Assembly: GCA_030180135.1 (NCBI GenBank)
Contig: CM058239.1
Span: 69,013,823 to 69,077,822, forward strand
Reading direction: 5' to 3'
DNA length: 64,000 bases
Source of the DNA: Orychophragmus violaceus
Lineage: Eukaryota; Streptophyta; Magnoliopsida; Brassicales; Brassicaceae
Every line of letters begins with the position of its first letter. The first letter of the stretch is position 1. Positions 30,011 to 42,059 of the stretch are shown here, piece after piece. The notes under the pieces were generated by a model that was given only the letters and a program-made list of their open reading frames with translations, did not search any database and was not told where the DNA came from. A program made the position numbers and the translations under genes.

Positions 30011-31817
30011 CAAATAATTTGGTAAATTAGCATTAACTAATATAAATACTTTAACCATCATAACCTCCTTCAAATTTACACATTCTCACCCTTTCCGCCG
30101 TCGAAATACCCGAACTATCATAACCTTGGAGTTTTTGCTCTCATATCGCAGATAAAACAGAGAAGACAAGAGAAGTGGACAAGGGAAAGACGAGAACCCC
30201 TTCACTCCCTTAGTTCATCGTTTCTGATTTTGATTTTTCTCTTATCTATTTAATAATTTTCTTCTGTTTATCTTCTCTAGCCAATGTGTTTACATTTAGT
30301 AAAAAATATCTATTCTTAACGTATAAAAATAGCCGATTATGAAGCATGAGATACTCTAGGTTTGAACTTCGACATTCATATTACATATTATTTAAATTGC
30401 AATGTGTATGTTTTCAGAAGTATTGTACCACTGAGTTTGAAGGAGCTTCAAAAGGAAACCCTGAAAGAGCTGGTTCAGGAGCTATTCTGCGTGATTCAGA
30501 TGAAACTATCATCTCCTCCTACCGTGAAGGATTATGCAATACAACTAACAACGTTGTAGAATATAGAAGTTGGAATCGTGGTTTGGAGTCTGCTTTAGAA
30601 AAAGGTTATACACACGTGAAGGCCTATGGAGACTGCTTCAGTCTGTTTTCTCTCTTTAATCTTTATCTCTAGACTTTATGATAGCTATCATTAAACAAAT
30701 GCGGGGTGATGGCAATTCGGAAACCCAAAAATGACTGAGTAGTATAATCAGGCAAAAGAGTTTACCATCCAATTCAAGTCATTCGATATCGAGCATATTC
30801 CCAGGGTATTGCACATATTCTTTTGTGTTTTGAACATTCGAATTGAAGATGACTAAGATTTTATGGGTTTGTCTAATTTTCAATTGCATGAATACAAATC
30901 TGAAGCTGATAGCCATGAAAACTACGAGACCATCTCCAAGGTGAGAAATGAATATGCAATACTGAATTCAATTATATTTTCCCGGAAAACTAGTCATAGA
31001 TTGATGTTGTTTTTGCTCTTCTATGATGCGTATTCAGAGTGCCAGACTCAAGTGATTCCAGGACGAAAGTACTATTGAAGTAGAGATCTTCGTGTTCTTC
31101 ATGCTTAGAAGTTAGAAGAACATTCCTCTAAGCCTTTTTCTCATGTTTTTCCTTTTCTCATCGGAACATTTTCCCTTTTAAAGAACAAATTAATGTATTT
31201 CGTTAAGCAACAACGATAATTATGAACTACCAGTTTCTTATGCTAAATTTCACGCTTAACAATTTGAGATTATGAAAAAAAACATACATGGATCATTCAC
31301 ATTTACTTATGATTATATATATATATATATTAACTTTGATAATCATTTAACATTATTAGCAAATATAACCAAACTATATTATATTATTATTACTAAATCA
31401 AAATCATACTATGTGATACGACCTATACCAACTACTTTGCGACAAGAATAACGAGTCACATATTAGTCGTAACAATAGCGACAAATAAATGACTTTGTTA
31501 CTACTAGAATCGGAGTAGCAAATTAGTCGCCCAAATAGTGACCAATATGCAACTTTTATACGACCTTTCATAAAAGACGAAACGTAGTCACCAAACTACC
31601 GACTATGTTACGACTAATGTTTTAGTTCTCCAAAATAGTCATAAATAAGTGAATAAATTGGCGACAAGCATTTTTGGTCGTATATAAGCGACTAATAGAC
31701 GATAATATATCGGTTGTCGCAAATTAGTCGCAACTATGTCTCTAAATAGTCTAAAAATGTTACGACTATAAGTATAGTCTCAGGTTCCAGTTGCAAAAAC
31801 GATGTTTTCTTGTAGTG
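30010..31817. mobile_element. CACTA-3, non-autonomous, carrying RNase H exons
   Basis: The right terminus TTTTCTTGTAGTG ends at 31817. Its subterminal TAGTCGC repeats and the adjoining 31070-31817 are alike to 14540-15312 of CACTA-1, so both belong to one family. There is no transposase inside; exons of a host RNase H-like gene occupy 30418-30950. The left end is not resolved, and 30010 is only where the similarity to the CACTA-1 flank stops. The right flank is a copia pre-integrase remnant, into which this end apparently inserted. Confidence 0.6.
30418..30950 (+). pseudogene. Captured RNase H-like gene fragment
   Basis: After a good acceptor (TTTTCAG at 30417) the frame reads FEGASKGNPERAGSGAILRD, then ETIISSYREGLCNTTNNVVE and GLESALEKGYTHVKAYGD. 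This is the plant RNase H-like RVT_3 domain (PF13456), where the usual text is FDGASKGNPG, TNNVAEYRA and GDS. A second block near 30746-30805 reads YNQAKEFTIQFKSFDIEHIP, and a third near 30885 reads HEYKSEADSHENYE. Spacing and splice-like borders show genomic capture with introns, not a cDNA. A stop at 30737 and the loss of AEYRA and GDS residues mark it as non-functional. In live genes the domain cleaves RNA in RNA-DNA hybrids. Confidence 0.75.
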
Positions 31818-32352
31818 TATTACTCTTAATAATAATAATTATCAAAATATTTATTGATTTATAATTCACATGTCCTAATCGTTCATTCCAAATATTAAAA
31901 GACTCAAGCAAGTAAAGAAATGGATTGTTATTCATTTCATAACGGTTACAACAGTTTTTGGATCAACATCCAAAACAACATTTGCAACAATCTTATTCTT
32001 AGAGCTACTTGCTTCATCTTTTCCACCCTTGATGATAACATGGATGCACATCTTCACAAGTCCCCCCCCCCTTGACGTATCCCCTTTCAAGGTACATTAT
32101 GTACTTCTTCAGAATGAGGTTGCCGATCTCGAAGATCACGTCAAATTTGGCGTTGCTCAGTAAGTTACCAGAGATCAGGTTCTTCCTCATGTCTGGGACA
32201 TGTTTTACACTCTGTAGTGTGAGTTCTTGTCCAGAAGTTATGCGTAACACCATCTCCCCATTTCCAGAAATTTTGAAGAACGATGTGTTTCCCATGAAGA
32301 GTTGTTCCTCTGACTTACTCTTTTGATAGGTGTTGAAAATTTTCCTATCATT
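31818..32352 (-). pseudogene. Copia relic, protease and pre-integrase part
   Basis: The minus strand reads RKIFNTYQKSKSEEQLFMGN, then KISGNGEMVLRITSGQELTL and VKHVPDMRKNLISGNLLS. This is the Ty1/copia protease tail and pre-integrase region. NIWNERLGHVNYKS follows near 31880 before CACTA-3 cuts it at 31817. A C10 run at 32062-32071 lies in a broken stretch. The gene begins on the other side of CACTA-2 (38486-39572), and the text passes smoothly from WWYEHRYA at 38486 to the block here, so CACTA-2 inserted into this copia gene. Integrase, RT and LTRs are missing. Confidence 0.85.
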
Positions 32353-32951
32353 CACTACGAGATTACATCGTATAGATAGCACAATATGATAGCGTTGTGT
32401 ACATTTATGCTATCTTTGACATAACACTTAGTTTAAGATAGCGTTTCCAAACATGCACACGCTATGGTTTACTTTTTGGATTCTAAGCTTGTTCACGCTT
32501 TTAAGGAACCGTATATTACATAGCTTTGGTTATGTTTAAAACACCGTGTTAGGTTTAGGCGGTAATTTATTTCCGTTTCCCGGCCAAGGACTTAAGAAAA
32601 AAAGAAGCGGCTTATTTTTTCATTCTCCCTCCCAAAATCTCGATTTTCCCTCTCACATGCAGCTCCTCCATCTCACAGCTACACACTCCATTGTTGTCTC
32701 TGGAAAATTATCTCTCATCTCCCTTGTTATTGTGCTCCTAATCTAACAACTTTCGTCTTCGTTTCTCCGGGATCCAGTTCTCGAATCTACGGAGTTCTCG
32801 TGGTTATCGTATCTGCGGATTACGATTGAAGGTTAAATTTTGTTGGGTAATCGATCTACCTTACAGGAAGGTTAGAATATTCTCTAACTATGAATTGTAT
32901 AAATTGAAATTTGTATCATTTTCTAACTGAGTTCTTTGTTTCTATGTCTTA

Positions 32952-34855
32952 GGATCTGCCTGTACGGCACAACATAGATGTAATGCACGTAGAGAAGAAC
33001 ATTTCTGATGCAATATTGTCCCTTCTCATGCATAGTGCTAAATCAAAAGATGGCTTGAAGGCACGACATGATTTGGAGGATATGGGGATTCGTCAAAACT
33101 TACATGCAGAAGTACGTGGGAAGAAAAACTACCTACCACCTGCTGCTTATTGGCTGTCGAAGACAGAGAAAACGAAATTCTGCAAGATATTGTCTGAGTT
33201 CAGAGGACAGGATGGGTATTGTGCGAATATCGCCAACTGTGTTTCATTGAACCTCCTACAGTCGGTGGCTTGAAGTCTTATGATCACCATGTGTTACTAC
33301 AACAATTGCTACATGTGGCTTTGAGAGGAATGCTGCCAGATCGACCTTGGGCTGCAGTTAATAGACTATGCAACTTCTTCAAGTGGTTGTGTCAGCGCAT
33401 TATTGACCTGAAGAAGCTTATAGCATTGGAGTTTGAGGTTGTCGAGACATTGTGTCAACTGGAGAGGTTCTTTCCTCCTTCCATGTTTGATATCATATTC
33501 CATCTTCTTGTTCATCTAGCAAGGGAGACACATTTGGGTGGGCCAGTCCATTTCAGATTGATGTATTCTTTTGAGAGGTAATGATCATTGTTTGTTTTAC
33601 TCTCTTTTTTTGTATTTGATGTGTTTTAAACTGAGTCTTACTAATATGTTATCTGTTTGAAATGTAGGTACATGAAGACACTCAAGTCATATGTCAAAAA
33701 CTATGCTAGGCCAGAAGCTTGTATGGCTGAGGGATACATGGCAGGAGAATGCATTGCCTTATGCTTGGAGTTTCTGAAGACATTTGTGCCAGTCTTGGAT
33801 AATGCAAACCATAATGAGGATATAGAACCAGATGAGCACATCCTTGAAGGTCATCCATTTCACAAAGCTAAAGCAGTTACACTTACAGAGAAAGAGCGAG
33901 AGATAGCTCATCGTTATGTTCTGATGAATACGGAAATGTTGACTCCATATGTTGAGTATGTCTCATCCTTTTTATTACTATAGTTTAAATATTCATTCTT
34001 TGAAAACTAAACCATTATGGACATTGGATACAATATGCACTTGGAAGAATTACAAGCTACAGATGTGCGATGCAGACGAAATGAAACTCTTTTGTGGAAA
34101 TTTCATGGTGAAAGGTTTACAAAATGGATTAAGGAGAAGGTATAAACGTAGTTACATAGACATGTATTATTGATTTAAAATATCTATTACCTTACATTTT
34201 TGAGTAGTTTTTTTTTTCTTACTGTCTGTGTCTCTAGATCCCAACTAACTCAAAGGATCATTCCAAGAAGCTAAGGTGGTTAGCCTTTGGACCAAGAGAT
34301 TTTTCCCATACATATAAAGGATATATCGTGAATGGACATCGATTTAACACCGATGATGTAAAGAGGAAGACTCAAAACAGTGGAGTATCTTATGAAGCTT
34401 TCACCATGTATCGTTCCAGCGCTCGAGATACTAAGCAAATGGCAGACATTGTTGCGTACTACGGGGTCATGCAAGAGATCATTTTGCTGGATTATCACAT
34501 GTTCCAGGTTCCACTCTTCAGGTGTAAGTGGGCCAACAAAGGACATGGTGTGAAAGAAGAAGAGGGTTTTACGTTTGTGAACCTGCATGTAAATAAGGTT
34601 GCATTCCATCAAGATCCATATATTATGCCGTCTCAAGCAAAACAAGTTTTTTACTCCAGAGAGGATGAGTCATCGCCTTGGTATGTAGTTATGAAGGCGC
34701 CACCAAGGGGCTACCATGAGTTGGAGACTGAAGAAGAGATTGTTGCACCACCACCAGCCATTCAACATTGTGAAGATTTAGAGAATCAAGCTTCTGATGA
34801 TGAGAGTTTCTGTGTTAGGAATGACTGCGAAGGGGTCTTCGTAGTAGATTAGGAG
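32952..34855 (+). pseudogene. CACTA-2 tnp2-type transposase, N-terminally truncated
   Basis: A promoter-like CT-rich leader (32600-32830) and an intron ending TCTTAG at 32951 lead into NIDVMHVEKNISDAILSLL. The family's N-terminal domain and catalytic core are absent. DUF4218 follows (GLKSYDHHVLLQQLLHVALR, ERFFPPSMFDIIFHLLVHL) after one frameshift near 33235, then a further exon from 33666 (YARPEACMAEGYMAGECIAL). After another intron, exon text ATDVRCRRNETLLWKFHGER precedes the intron at 34140-34238, and DUF4216 follows (KLRWLAFGPRDFSHTYKGYI, VPLFRCKWANKGHG) to the stop near 34852. Exon borders have GT and AG. It retains only the C-terminal half of a transposase. Confidence 0.85.
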
Positions 34856-34954
34856 AGTTTGGATTAGTAGTTAGCATACTATTAGAGATAGGACTAGTAT
34901 TTAGCATATTATCAGATTTTTATTAAGAATCTCTTTTGATTATTTAATAGAGAC

Positions 34955-37900
34955 ATGACTAACAAAGCCACTCCTGCCAAAACAAGACGCAGCAGGCGTC
35001 AGCAAGGCATTGACGTAACTCCCATTGAGGTGAAAAAACCCTCCAGAGGTGGTAAAAGTATTGTGGCTCAAGGAAGCTTGCGACATCTGGTTAAGAAACA
35101 AATCATCCACATAAGGAACCCTGCACCATCTAGTGAAGTAAGAATAACTAGAGGACGTGTGAATCAGAATGTAGCTCAAGAAACTTCTAAGGATGTGCAT
35201 GAGGAAGATCACGAGGATGTGCTTGATAAAGAGCATGACGATGTGCATGATAAAGACCGTGATGAACCTTTTGAAGAAGAAAAAAGTGATGAGGAACTAG
35301 AAGATGCGGAAGTCGAGGAAGACATGGAAGAAGTAGGAGTAGGTAAAGACATGGAAGAAACTGATGAAGGATAAAAAGAAGGAGAAGGACCTGAACCAGA
35401 AGCTGAAAAGTACTAGAAGCTCAACAAGAAGGTGAAGAGAGAGATGTTGATCAACCTAAAAATGTGCGTAGTTCAGGTGAAGAATGTTTGACAGGTCAGA
35501 CAAAGACCAAACAGAGGAGAAGAAGAGGACCTACCAGGATGAGTAAAGTGGCTAAAAGCCACAACGACAAATTGGAAGTTGAATTTAACAGCTAGGTGAA
35601 CCTGTGGGCAAAGGATCAGTTACACTCTCTTCCTTTATTGGACCTCTTGTAAGAGAGCATGTACCAATACTTTTAGACGATTGGAGATGACTTGATGAGA
35701 AGACAAAATTTACACTGTGGGAGGAGATTCAGTTACGAGTTATGTTCCTTTGTACTTTACTTAATTCATTCTTCTAGTTTTTATGATAACAGTGGTAAAT
35801 TATTGTAGGGGAGGTTCAATTTGACAGAAGATTGGCAAAAGATTTGTGTCTTCAAGCATATGGGTTGCGTATGGAGATCTTCTAAGTCTAGGCTAGTTAC
35901 CAAACTGCGTTCTACAAGGAGTAATGAACAACTAGAGACTTGAAACCAAGCAACATTCACAATGTCTCTGCTTGGATAAAGTGGGCGAAGAGTAGGACTG
36001 GCTAATCGTTCAAGGTGGTTTATGTTTAAATCTTGCCATAAGAATACAGGTTTGTTTTAAGGAAAATTGTTATATTAATTCTTGGAATGACTTATTAGGA
36101 ACGAAGTGACCAGTTGAGGCTTTAAGAAAGAATCAAATTTCACACACCACTAGTCGCAAAGGAATGGTTTGCCTAGCTGGAGAAATGGTATGTTTATGTG
36201 ATGTACTGCATTGATGACAAAATAGAGACTGTGATTATTCTTTGTAACTAAATTAATCTATTGTTTGTAGAAGAAAAAAGCATATGACCCGAGTAAGATT
36301 ACTAGAAGCAAGATATGGATAGCTGGACATACCCATGCAGATGGAAGACTTGTCAAACCAGAGTTCCAAGAAACAATTATAAGAAGTTATCAAACTTTTT
36401 TCTTTACGGCATGCTACTTGGTAATTTATATTGATTCATGTACAAAATTTGAAATCAAGAACAAATTAAATCACTTGACAGTGAGATGGGATCAAACTCC
36501 AATATAAGTGTTAAAGAAGATGTTGTGAGTAAAATTCTAGGTAAAGACAAGAGTGGAAGAGTCAGAGGAATGGGGAGAGGGATTACTGCTACCAAGCTAG
36601 CTTTCTTACAGGCAAGAGATACACATGTGCAGAAGCTTGAAGCTAAACAAGCACAACTGCTGACCGAGATTGAAGATTTGAAACACGTAGTTCGTGACTT
36701 AGCTGAAGTGAAAAGGGTAAGTTAATATTCTACTGCCTTAATAACGTCCTGGTAAATTGTATTATTGAGAAATATGAATTGGTTTTTTCTTCTCAGAAAC
36801 ATCATGATGATGGTTCAAAATCCGAAGCCACTGATACAAGCAAAGGAGGACCTAGGTGTCAGCTACTTCATTAGTTTTCTGAAGATGATCTAGTTGTTGG
36901 TAAAGGAGAACTATGCTCTGTTGAACCACAATACAAGATTGGCCGTATTCCAATTGGACCTAATGCGGCAGCTGTAATTGTGACCTTCACAACACATAAA
37001 GAAACATATGTATGGAGGCCTACACCATCTATCACCGCACTTGGCAATTCCGTGGGAGTCAAAATTGCATGGCCATTCGATAAGCTCATCCTGGACAGTA
37101 TGGACTCCCCAACAGTAAACAAGACTGTTGGTTCCTCGGTGAAGTTCTTATCATGTGATTTTTTTTACAAATTTTTTTCAATAGAGATCTTATTGGTTAT
37201 GTGATCCATGTATTGTGTTTTTGGATGACTCCTTAGGCTACAAATGCATTGGAAGATAGAATCCAGATTCTTGCTTGGAATCATGTTGATGAAGTAATTG
37301 CTGAGGGTTATTTGACTTCAACTGACCCAGAAGAGATGGTCAGTAAAATCCCTTTGGGTTCGAATGCTGCAATTGTGAAGATTGACAATGTGATTAACAA
37401 AAACGCTTGCCTGTGGAGACCAAGTGAAGACATGACTGTGATGAGTGATGCACTGTTTCAGCACATACCATGGCCAATTTCTAAGGTGCAATGGTGTAAT
37501 CTACAGCCAAGGGAGGAAGCAGTTTATAATAAAGCATCAGTTTCTAAAGGAGCAAGACCATCGGTTCTAAAAGGAACAGTACCATCGGTTCCCAAAGGAT
37601 CAGTAGCATCTAAAGATTTATCACCTAAGGTAAAACTCTACCCAATACATGTCTTTTACATGATGTGTTGTATTGTTTTGTGATTGTGATGATCTGTCTA
37701 GATTGTTCATTTGTAGAGAGTAAGTAACAGCTCAAACAGTAGCGGCTCTTCTAAGAGGAAATGCTTCCTCTTAGACTGCTTTGGATCAGGACAAAAAGTT
37801 GCAGAAGGCCGAGTTTTGTCAACCAATCCAAAAGACAAAGTCTATTTCGTTCCATCGGGTGCAAATACAAGCAAAGTATGGGTTGATGTATGTAAAATTG

Positions 37901-38001
37901 AGGATGCACGCGTATGGAGACCAACCTCAGAATTCGAGATTGTTTCTGATGCATTAGGTTCTACAGTCGCTTGGCCTAATAACAAAATTTTTTTTATGTG
38001 A
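34955..38001 (+). pseudogene. CACTA-2 Ptta/En-Spm protein with three DUF8039-like repeats
   Basis: From ATG at 34955 a basic start (TPAKTRRSRRQQ) leads to a Glu/Asp-rich low-complexity part, then a stop near 35372. Further on, RRGPTRMSKVAK and SFIGPLVREHVPILLDDW are typical of the plant transposase family PF03004 (Ptta/En/Spm). At 36486-36720 ILGKDKSGRVRGMGRGI and a coiled coil follow. Then come three similar blocks at 36883-37092, 37282-37491 and 37785-38001, each with an IPLG/IPIG-like turn, a WRP triplet and an AWP or PWP end. They resemble DUF8039. Several stops (35372, 36871) and gaps break the gene. In En/Spm this second protein binds subterminal repeats; here function is lost or doubtful. 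Confidence 0.7.
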
Positions 38002-38485
38002 ACCATTGTATTATGTTGGATTGGTTTAAGTAGTAGAACTTGTTTGCATAGTAGAATTTTATGTTTCATGTTTGGTTGTGTAAGACTTGATATATGGTTT
38101 TCCTATTAGAACCTTTATGTTCGATTGATGGTTTGGCTGTTTACATTTTGTTTCTTAAAAATGATCAAAATATTACAAAGCAAAAAACTACAAATAAAAC
38201 TACTCAAACAGTAACAAAAATAAATTGCCATATTACAACTATTGGTGACGTACAAGAATGTTTTGCAATAGTAATTCATAACGATCATTATGTGCTACTA
38301 TAAAATATACAATTGCAAATCTAATAAACGCCATAGTAAAAATATTTAACGTAGCATAAGTAAAAACCGCTATGTAAAGTGCCAGACCAACGATGACAGG
38401 GGGCAGACATAGCGCTTGCCAGAACGCCATGGTATCCCGTAATAGCGTTTTACGGACGCTCTGTATACGATGTAATCTTTTAGTG
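38002..38485 (+). repeat. CACTA-2 3' subterminal region and terminus
   Basis: AT-rich DNA with scattered TAGCG or CGCTA motifs (about 38340, 38372, 38410, 38444) precedes the terminal inverted repeat at 38464-38485. The corresponding 5' region (32353-32520) has ATAGCAC and ATAGCG copies. Confidence 0.75.
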
Positions 38486-39572
38486 ATTGCATATCTGTGT
38501 TCGTACCACCATTTTCTTTGGTTTTCGTCGACCATGTTTACCTATGTTACCACATCGCAGAGGTCCTCTAATGTGAGCTTGGCTTGAGACTTTTGTCCTT
38601 TGTCCTTGCTGCGTAATTCATTGGCCTTGTGACAATTCTTACCACAATGGTGGCACCTTTCTTCTTGAAGCTCTTGGAAGTCGGATTCAATGGAGACGTA
38701 GAAATTGCCTTGCCTTTCAATTTTCCATTAGACTTCCCTTTGTGAACGGTCACATTCACATTGTGCTGACAAATATGGATCCCATTTGCTTTACGTTTTT
38801 TCTCTTCAGTGTTTGACCTCTGGATCAAGTCCTCCATAGTCATCATCCTCCTCTTGTTCTTGAGGTAGTTATTGAAGTCAATCAAACTTGGAGGGACCTT
38901 CTCAACGAAATTGTTCACAGTGAAGATTTCACAGATGGACGTTCCCTCAACAACAACTTCTCGAAAAATTCGTTGGAATGCTTCCACTTGGTTCATGTTG
39001 GGTTTGGAGTCCACCATTATGAAGTCATGGAACTTTGTTGTCAAAATTTTAACAACCAGCATCTTCAGCTTTTTACTTCTTTTCCAGAGCTAACCACAAG
39101 GATTTTGAGGTCTTGTACTCACAATAGAGTGCATAAAGATCTTCCACGATCCGTCATAAGATCCAGCATTTGGTCATGAAATCTCCCTTATTCCATGCGT
39201 CTACTATTCCAACGATGTGCACATTCAAATTCCCTTCAGAAATGATAGGCGTATCCTACGTTAGATACATAGACAAGTGCACCGCATGGAGAAAAAATGC
39301 ATCTTCTTATGCCATGTCTTCAATCCTTTGCCATCAAAATTTCCAGGTTGCAGTCCTTGGCAAGGGAGTTAAGGCTGAGATGGAGTAGGCGACCCAACTG
39401 TAAGTAGCACATTCACACGCGCTACATTCACAATAGGTCCAACAAACAGAGCTTTGTGAGCAGTATCCTCATCATTAGCAGTTGTGTCCACATGAGTATT
39501 TGTGATTGGTGTTTCATCATTCACATTAACGTTGTTTCCATCGGTCGCCATGTTCCTAATACAGCAAAACAA
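38486..39572 (-). pseudogene. Copia relic, Gag part
   Basis: The frame starts near 39551 (MATDGNNVNVND) and continues on the minus strand at 39062-38568 with NQVEAFQRIFREVVVEGTSI and VEKVPPSLIDFNNYLKNKR, the plant copia UBN2-type Gag. A degraded zinc knuckle can be read in a shifted frame (CHHCGKNCHKANEL, about 38650-38610), followed by WWYEHRYA at 38500, where protease would start. The text then stops at the CACTA-2 boundary and resumes at 32350. Frameshifts and stops make it dead. The 5' LTR and primer site are not identifiable to the right. Confidence 0.8.
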
Positions 39573-40156
39573 AGCGTGTTAAATGATAAACGAAAATGTT
39601 TAATGCACAATAGATCATTCAAAATATTATTTTAAACTATACACCAAGAAAGGTTTTTAATATAATTAAATCAATTATCCAAAATGCGGATACAAAAACA
39701 CGATTTGAAAATCCAATTTTGAAAAGAACGATTAAGAAACGTTTCACGTGAACCCTATAGAGCGAATCGCAAAATATAATCGCTAATCCTAAATGCAGAT
39801 TGTATATGCAATTTAACAAAAAATGTTTTTCGAAAACTCCCAAAGCGATTCGCAAAACCAAAATTTTAATCGTTTTTGAAAACGATCCGTGTAAAAGCTA
39901 TAAAGCGAATCACAAATCCACTAAACATTTAAATTGAACGCTTTGGCGAAATAGAACCGCGGTGAAACGGGGCCAAAAATGATTTGAAACAGTGAAATAG
40001 CTAGCATTTATAAAGCGCAAAGTCAAATCTAATAAGAATTATAGGCTAGAAGCGGATTTTATTAATTTAAAATTATACATAATCAAATTTTCGAAAATGA
40101 AATTGTGGGCTATAATCTTATAAACGTGTAACCTAATAAAAAGGCGAGACTTGGCC
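39573..40156. other. Unassigned DNA, possible old copia leader
   Basis: The region has dispersed AAAGCGATTCGCAAAA / AAAGCGAATCGCAAAA phrases in both orientations (39750-39920) and no frame. It may be the leader or LTR of the copia relic, or subterminal DNA of the next CACTA element. No tRNA-Met primer site is visible. Confidence 0.35.
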
Positions 40157-40411
40157 TATGTCCTTAACTCAATAAATCGCCGGTAGTGTGGCCGTTCAAT
40201 GTCAAGATCCATCAGAAGAATACGCTCATCGAGCTGAATCAATCGTGCAATAGCAGATTTTAGAACAGCCAAAACTTCTCTAACAAAAGAAATGGTACAG
40301 AAACTAGTTAAGGTCTCCACCACTATCCAAATGAAACTCTTTTGAGTTTATTTTGGCCTAGATAATTTCTAAAAGACCGCTTAGTTAGCCTGAATAATAG
40401 TCTTACTTTTA

Positions 40412-41166
40412 GACATGAAGGATCTTGTCAATCAGAGAAAGACGGCATAATGATTTATCAACATTGTTTTCTGGTTTTGATAAGAGTAAGTAGGCATACT
40501 CTTTAGCAGCTGCAGCGAGCTCTCTTTGCTTCTTCAGATCTCTGAAATCATAAAACCATAACCATAAGCAAAAGTTCTTTTATATAATGAAACATGGAGA
40601 GTAAATCAAATGTTAGTTAGGTCCATATGGTCTTATAATGCTTACTCTAGCTTGGCTCTGTCCTCACAAACACTTCCTTCACTTCTGTAAGCATATTTTA
40701 GTTTACATGTAATTTTTGCAACTTCTCCAACCTGAAAAAAGCCAATCAGTTGTCCGATATATAACTGAAAATATTAGATTCAAAAACTGAATAAAAGAGG
40801 GGAACTAGAAAAACCTTCATGGTTTTAAGTGCAAATGTCCCATGACTGGATAACACTGCTTGATCCTAACTCAAAGGAACCAGATTGTCTTCGCGTGTAG
40901 TGCCAAAGACCTTTCCGTCTTCAGCCAATATACGCTCATAGTGAACTAAGATGCTCAAACTGATAATGATAGTTCAAAGTTCATATTTTTATGCTAACAT
41001 CAAGGACAAAGACGAAGCCGATGAGGATGTAAAACTAAAACTCCAACATACCATTGACGGCAGGAAGATTATCATAAGGTGCAATAGCATCAGGTTTGGC
41101 TCTCCTTACAATCTGTTTTAAGATGCCACCATCTCCACTCAAATCAATCACCATTGCCAAGCTACC
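40412..41166 (-). pseudogene. FKBP20-1: FKBP20-1-like PPIase gene fragment
   Basis: Four exon blocks on the minus strand follow the Arabidopsis FKBP20-1 text as I remember it. They are MVIDLSGDGGILKQIVRRAK then PDAIAPYDNLPAV (41166-41051), HYERILAEDGKVFGTTRED (40945-40815), VGEVAKITCKLKYAY (40732-40646) and DLKKQRELAAAAKE (about 40542-40412). Intron borders AG and GT are kept, so genomic DNA was captured. Exon 2 has frameshifts after NLVPLS. Exon 3 jumps from KYAY to GSVCEDRAKLE, deleting most of the C-terminal half of the FKBP fold. The last block runs into foreign text and a stop (KILHV-stop). The intact protein is a nuclear peptidyl-prolyl isomerase; this copy is not functional. Confidence 0.85.
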
Positions 41167-41277
41167 TGAACATATTAACACTAATCATCATACTCACAAA
41201 GGCAACAATCACATAGTAATCAAGTCTTGGCAAATATCATGAGGCTTATCAAGAAATCATAAAGAGAAATTTTTTAC

Positions 41278-41442
41278 CTTGGGACATACTAAGCCACCGT
41301 ATTGTCTCGAAGCAAGCAATCAAAATACCAAATAATGCTCCTGCAAGAACCTGCGAAGGAGTGTGACCCATCAATTATTTAAGCTTTCTTTGACTGATGG
41401 GATGTCCTTCGAACAAGTCATTTATGATCAAGTTCAGTACCT
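41278..41442 (-). pseudogene. DUF212 (acid phosphatase/haloperoxidase-related) exon fragment
   Basis: The exon reads VLNLIINDLFEGHPISQRKL, then a TAA, then MGHTPSQVLAGALFGILIAC. It has a good acceptor (CAG at its start) and a GTAAAA donor. This is the C-terminal signature of the plant DUF212 family (PF02681; membrane proteins annotated as acid phosphatase/vanadium-dependent haloperoxidase-related). It lies 5' of the FKBP20-1 exons in the same direction, so a transcript through both would be chimeric. Upstream, 41465-41647 holds another short open stretch (SRTIETVDIRHLLMIVVVGS) that I cannot place. Confidence 0.8.
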
Positions 41443-42059
41443 GTCATCATATCTCTCAAAACAATCAAGGTTGAGGTGTAATGCTTATTTCAAAACTCTT
41501 CTCATTCTCTGGAATGTCATTTAGATCACGACACATCCTTCTAGAACCAACAACAACTATCATCAACAGGTGCCTAATGTCCACAGTTTCTATTGTTCTG
41601 GATGCTTTCTTCAGAACACAAAAGGTGCATGAATTAGAAGCAAACAATGGAGAGCGAGAGGAATATACTTCTAACGAATACGAAATTTGATGACCAAACC
41701 AATATACTCGCTATAAACCTGTCAAGATAGGACCAGCTGGAACCCTAGGCCTGAACTGAGTCACTTGTCTCTGACCAATCTAAAATGCCACCAGCTGTGA
41801 TAGGTAAACTGATCCGCCGACATCAATCTCGGGAATGGAGTCTCACCAGAGGGGAAGAAGCCCTAGCGTTGCCGATCTTCGTGTAGAAACAGAGGAGGAG
41901 GAGAGGTGATCGATGGAGGATCGTCGTAGCAGGAGGGGAAGAAGCCGTAGCCTTGCCGCCGTCGTGTTTTCTAGGAGAGGTAATCGGATCTAAAGTGGGT
42001 GTGGATGTTGAAGAAGAGAAATGAGTTGAGAGAGAATACATATTTTTTGTCTCTTTTCT

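Larger units (their letters stand above)
32353..38485 (+). mobile_element. CACTA-2, En/Spm transposon with both ends and TSD
   Basis: The 6.1-kb element starts CACTACGAGATTACATCG at 32353 and ends with the inverse of CACTAAAAGATTACATCG at 38485. This is a 22-bp terminal inverted repeat with two mismatches. The 3-bp duplication ATT flanks it (32350-32352 and 38486-38488), as expected for CACTA. Subterminal motifs are ATAGCG and ATAGCAC, different from CACTA-1. It carries two gene relics in the same orientation: a truncated tnp2/DUF4218/DUF4216 transposase and a Ptta-En/Spm protein with DUF8039-like repeats. Both are damaged, so the copy is probably non-autonomous. Confidence 0.93.

Noticed and set aside
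34940..35248. Minus-strand frame rich in Ile/Leu/His
   Set aside because: It is the shadow of the acidic Glu/Asp-rich part of the CACTA-2 second protein.
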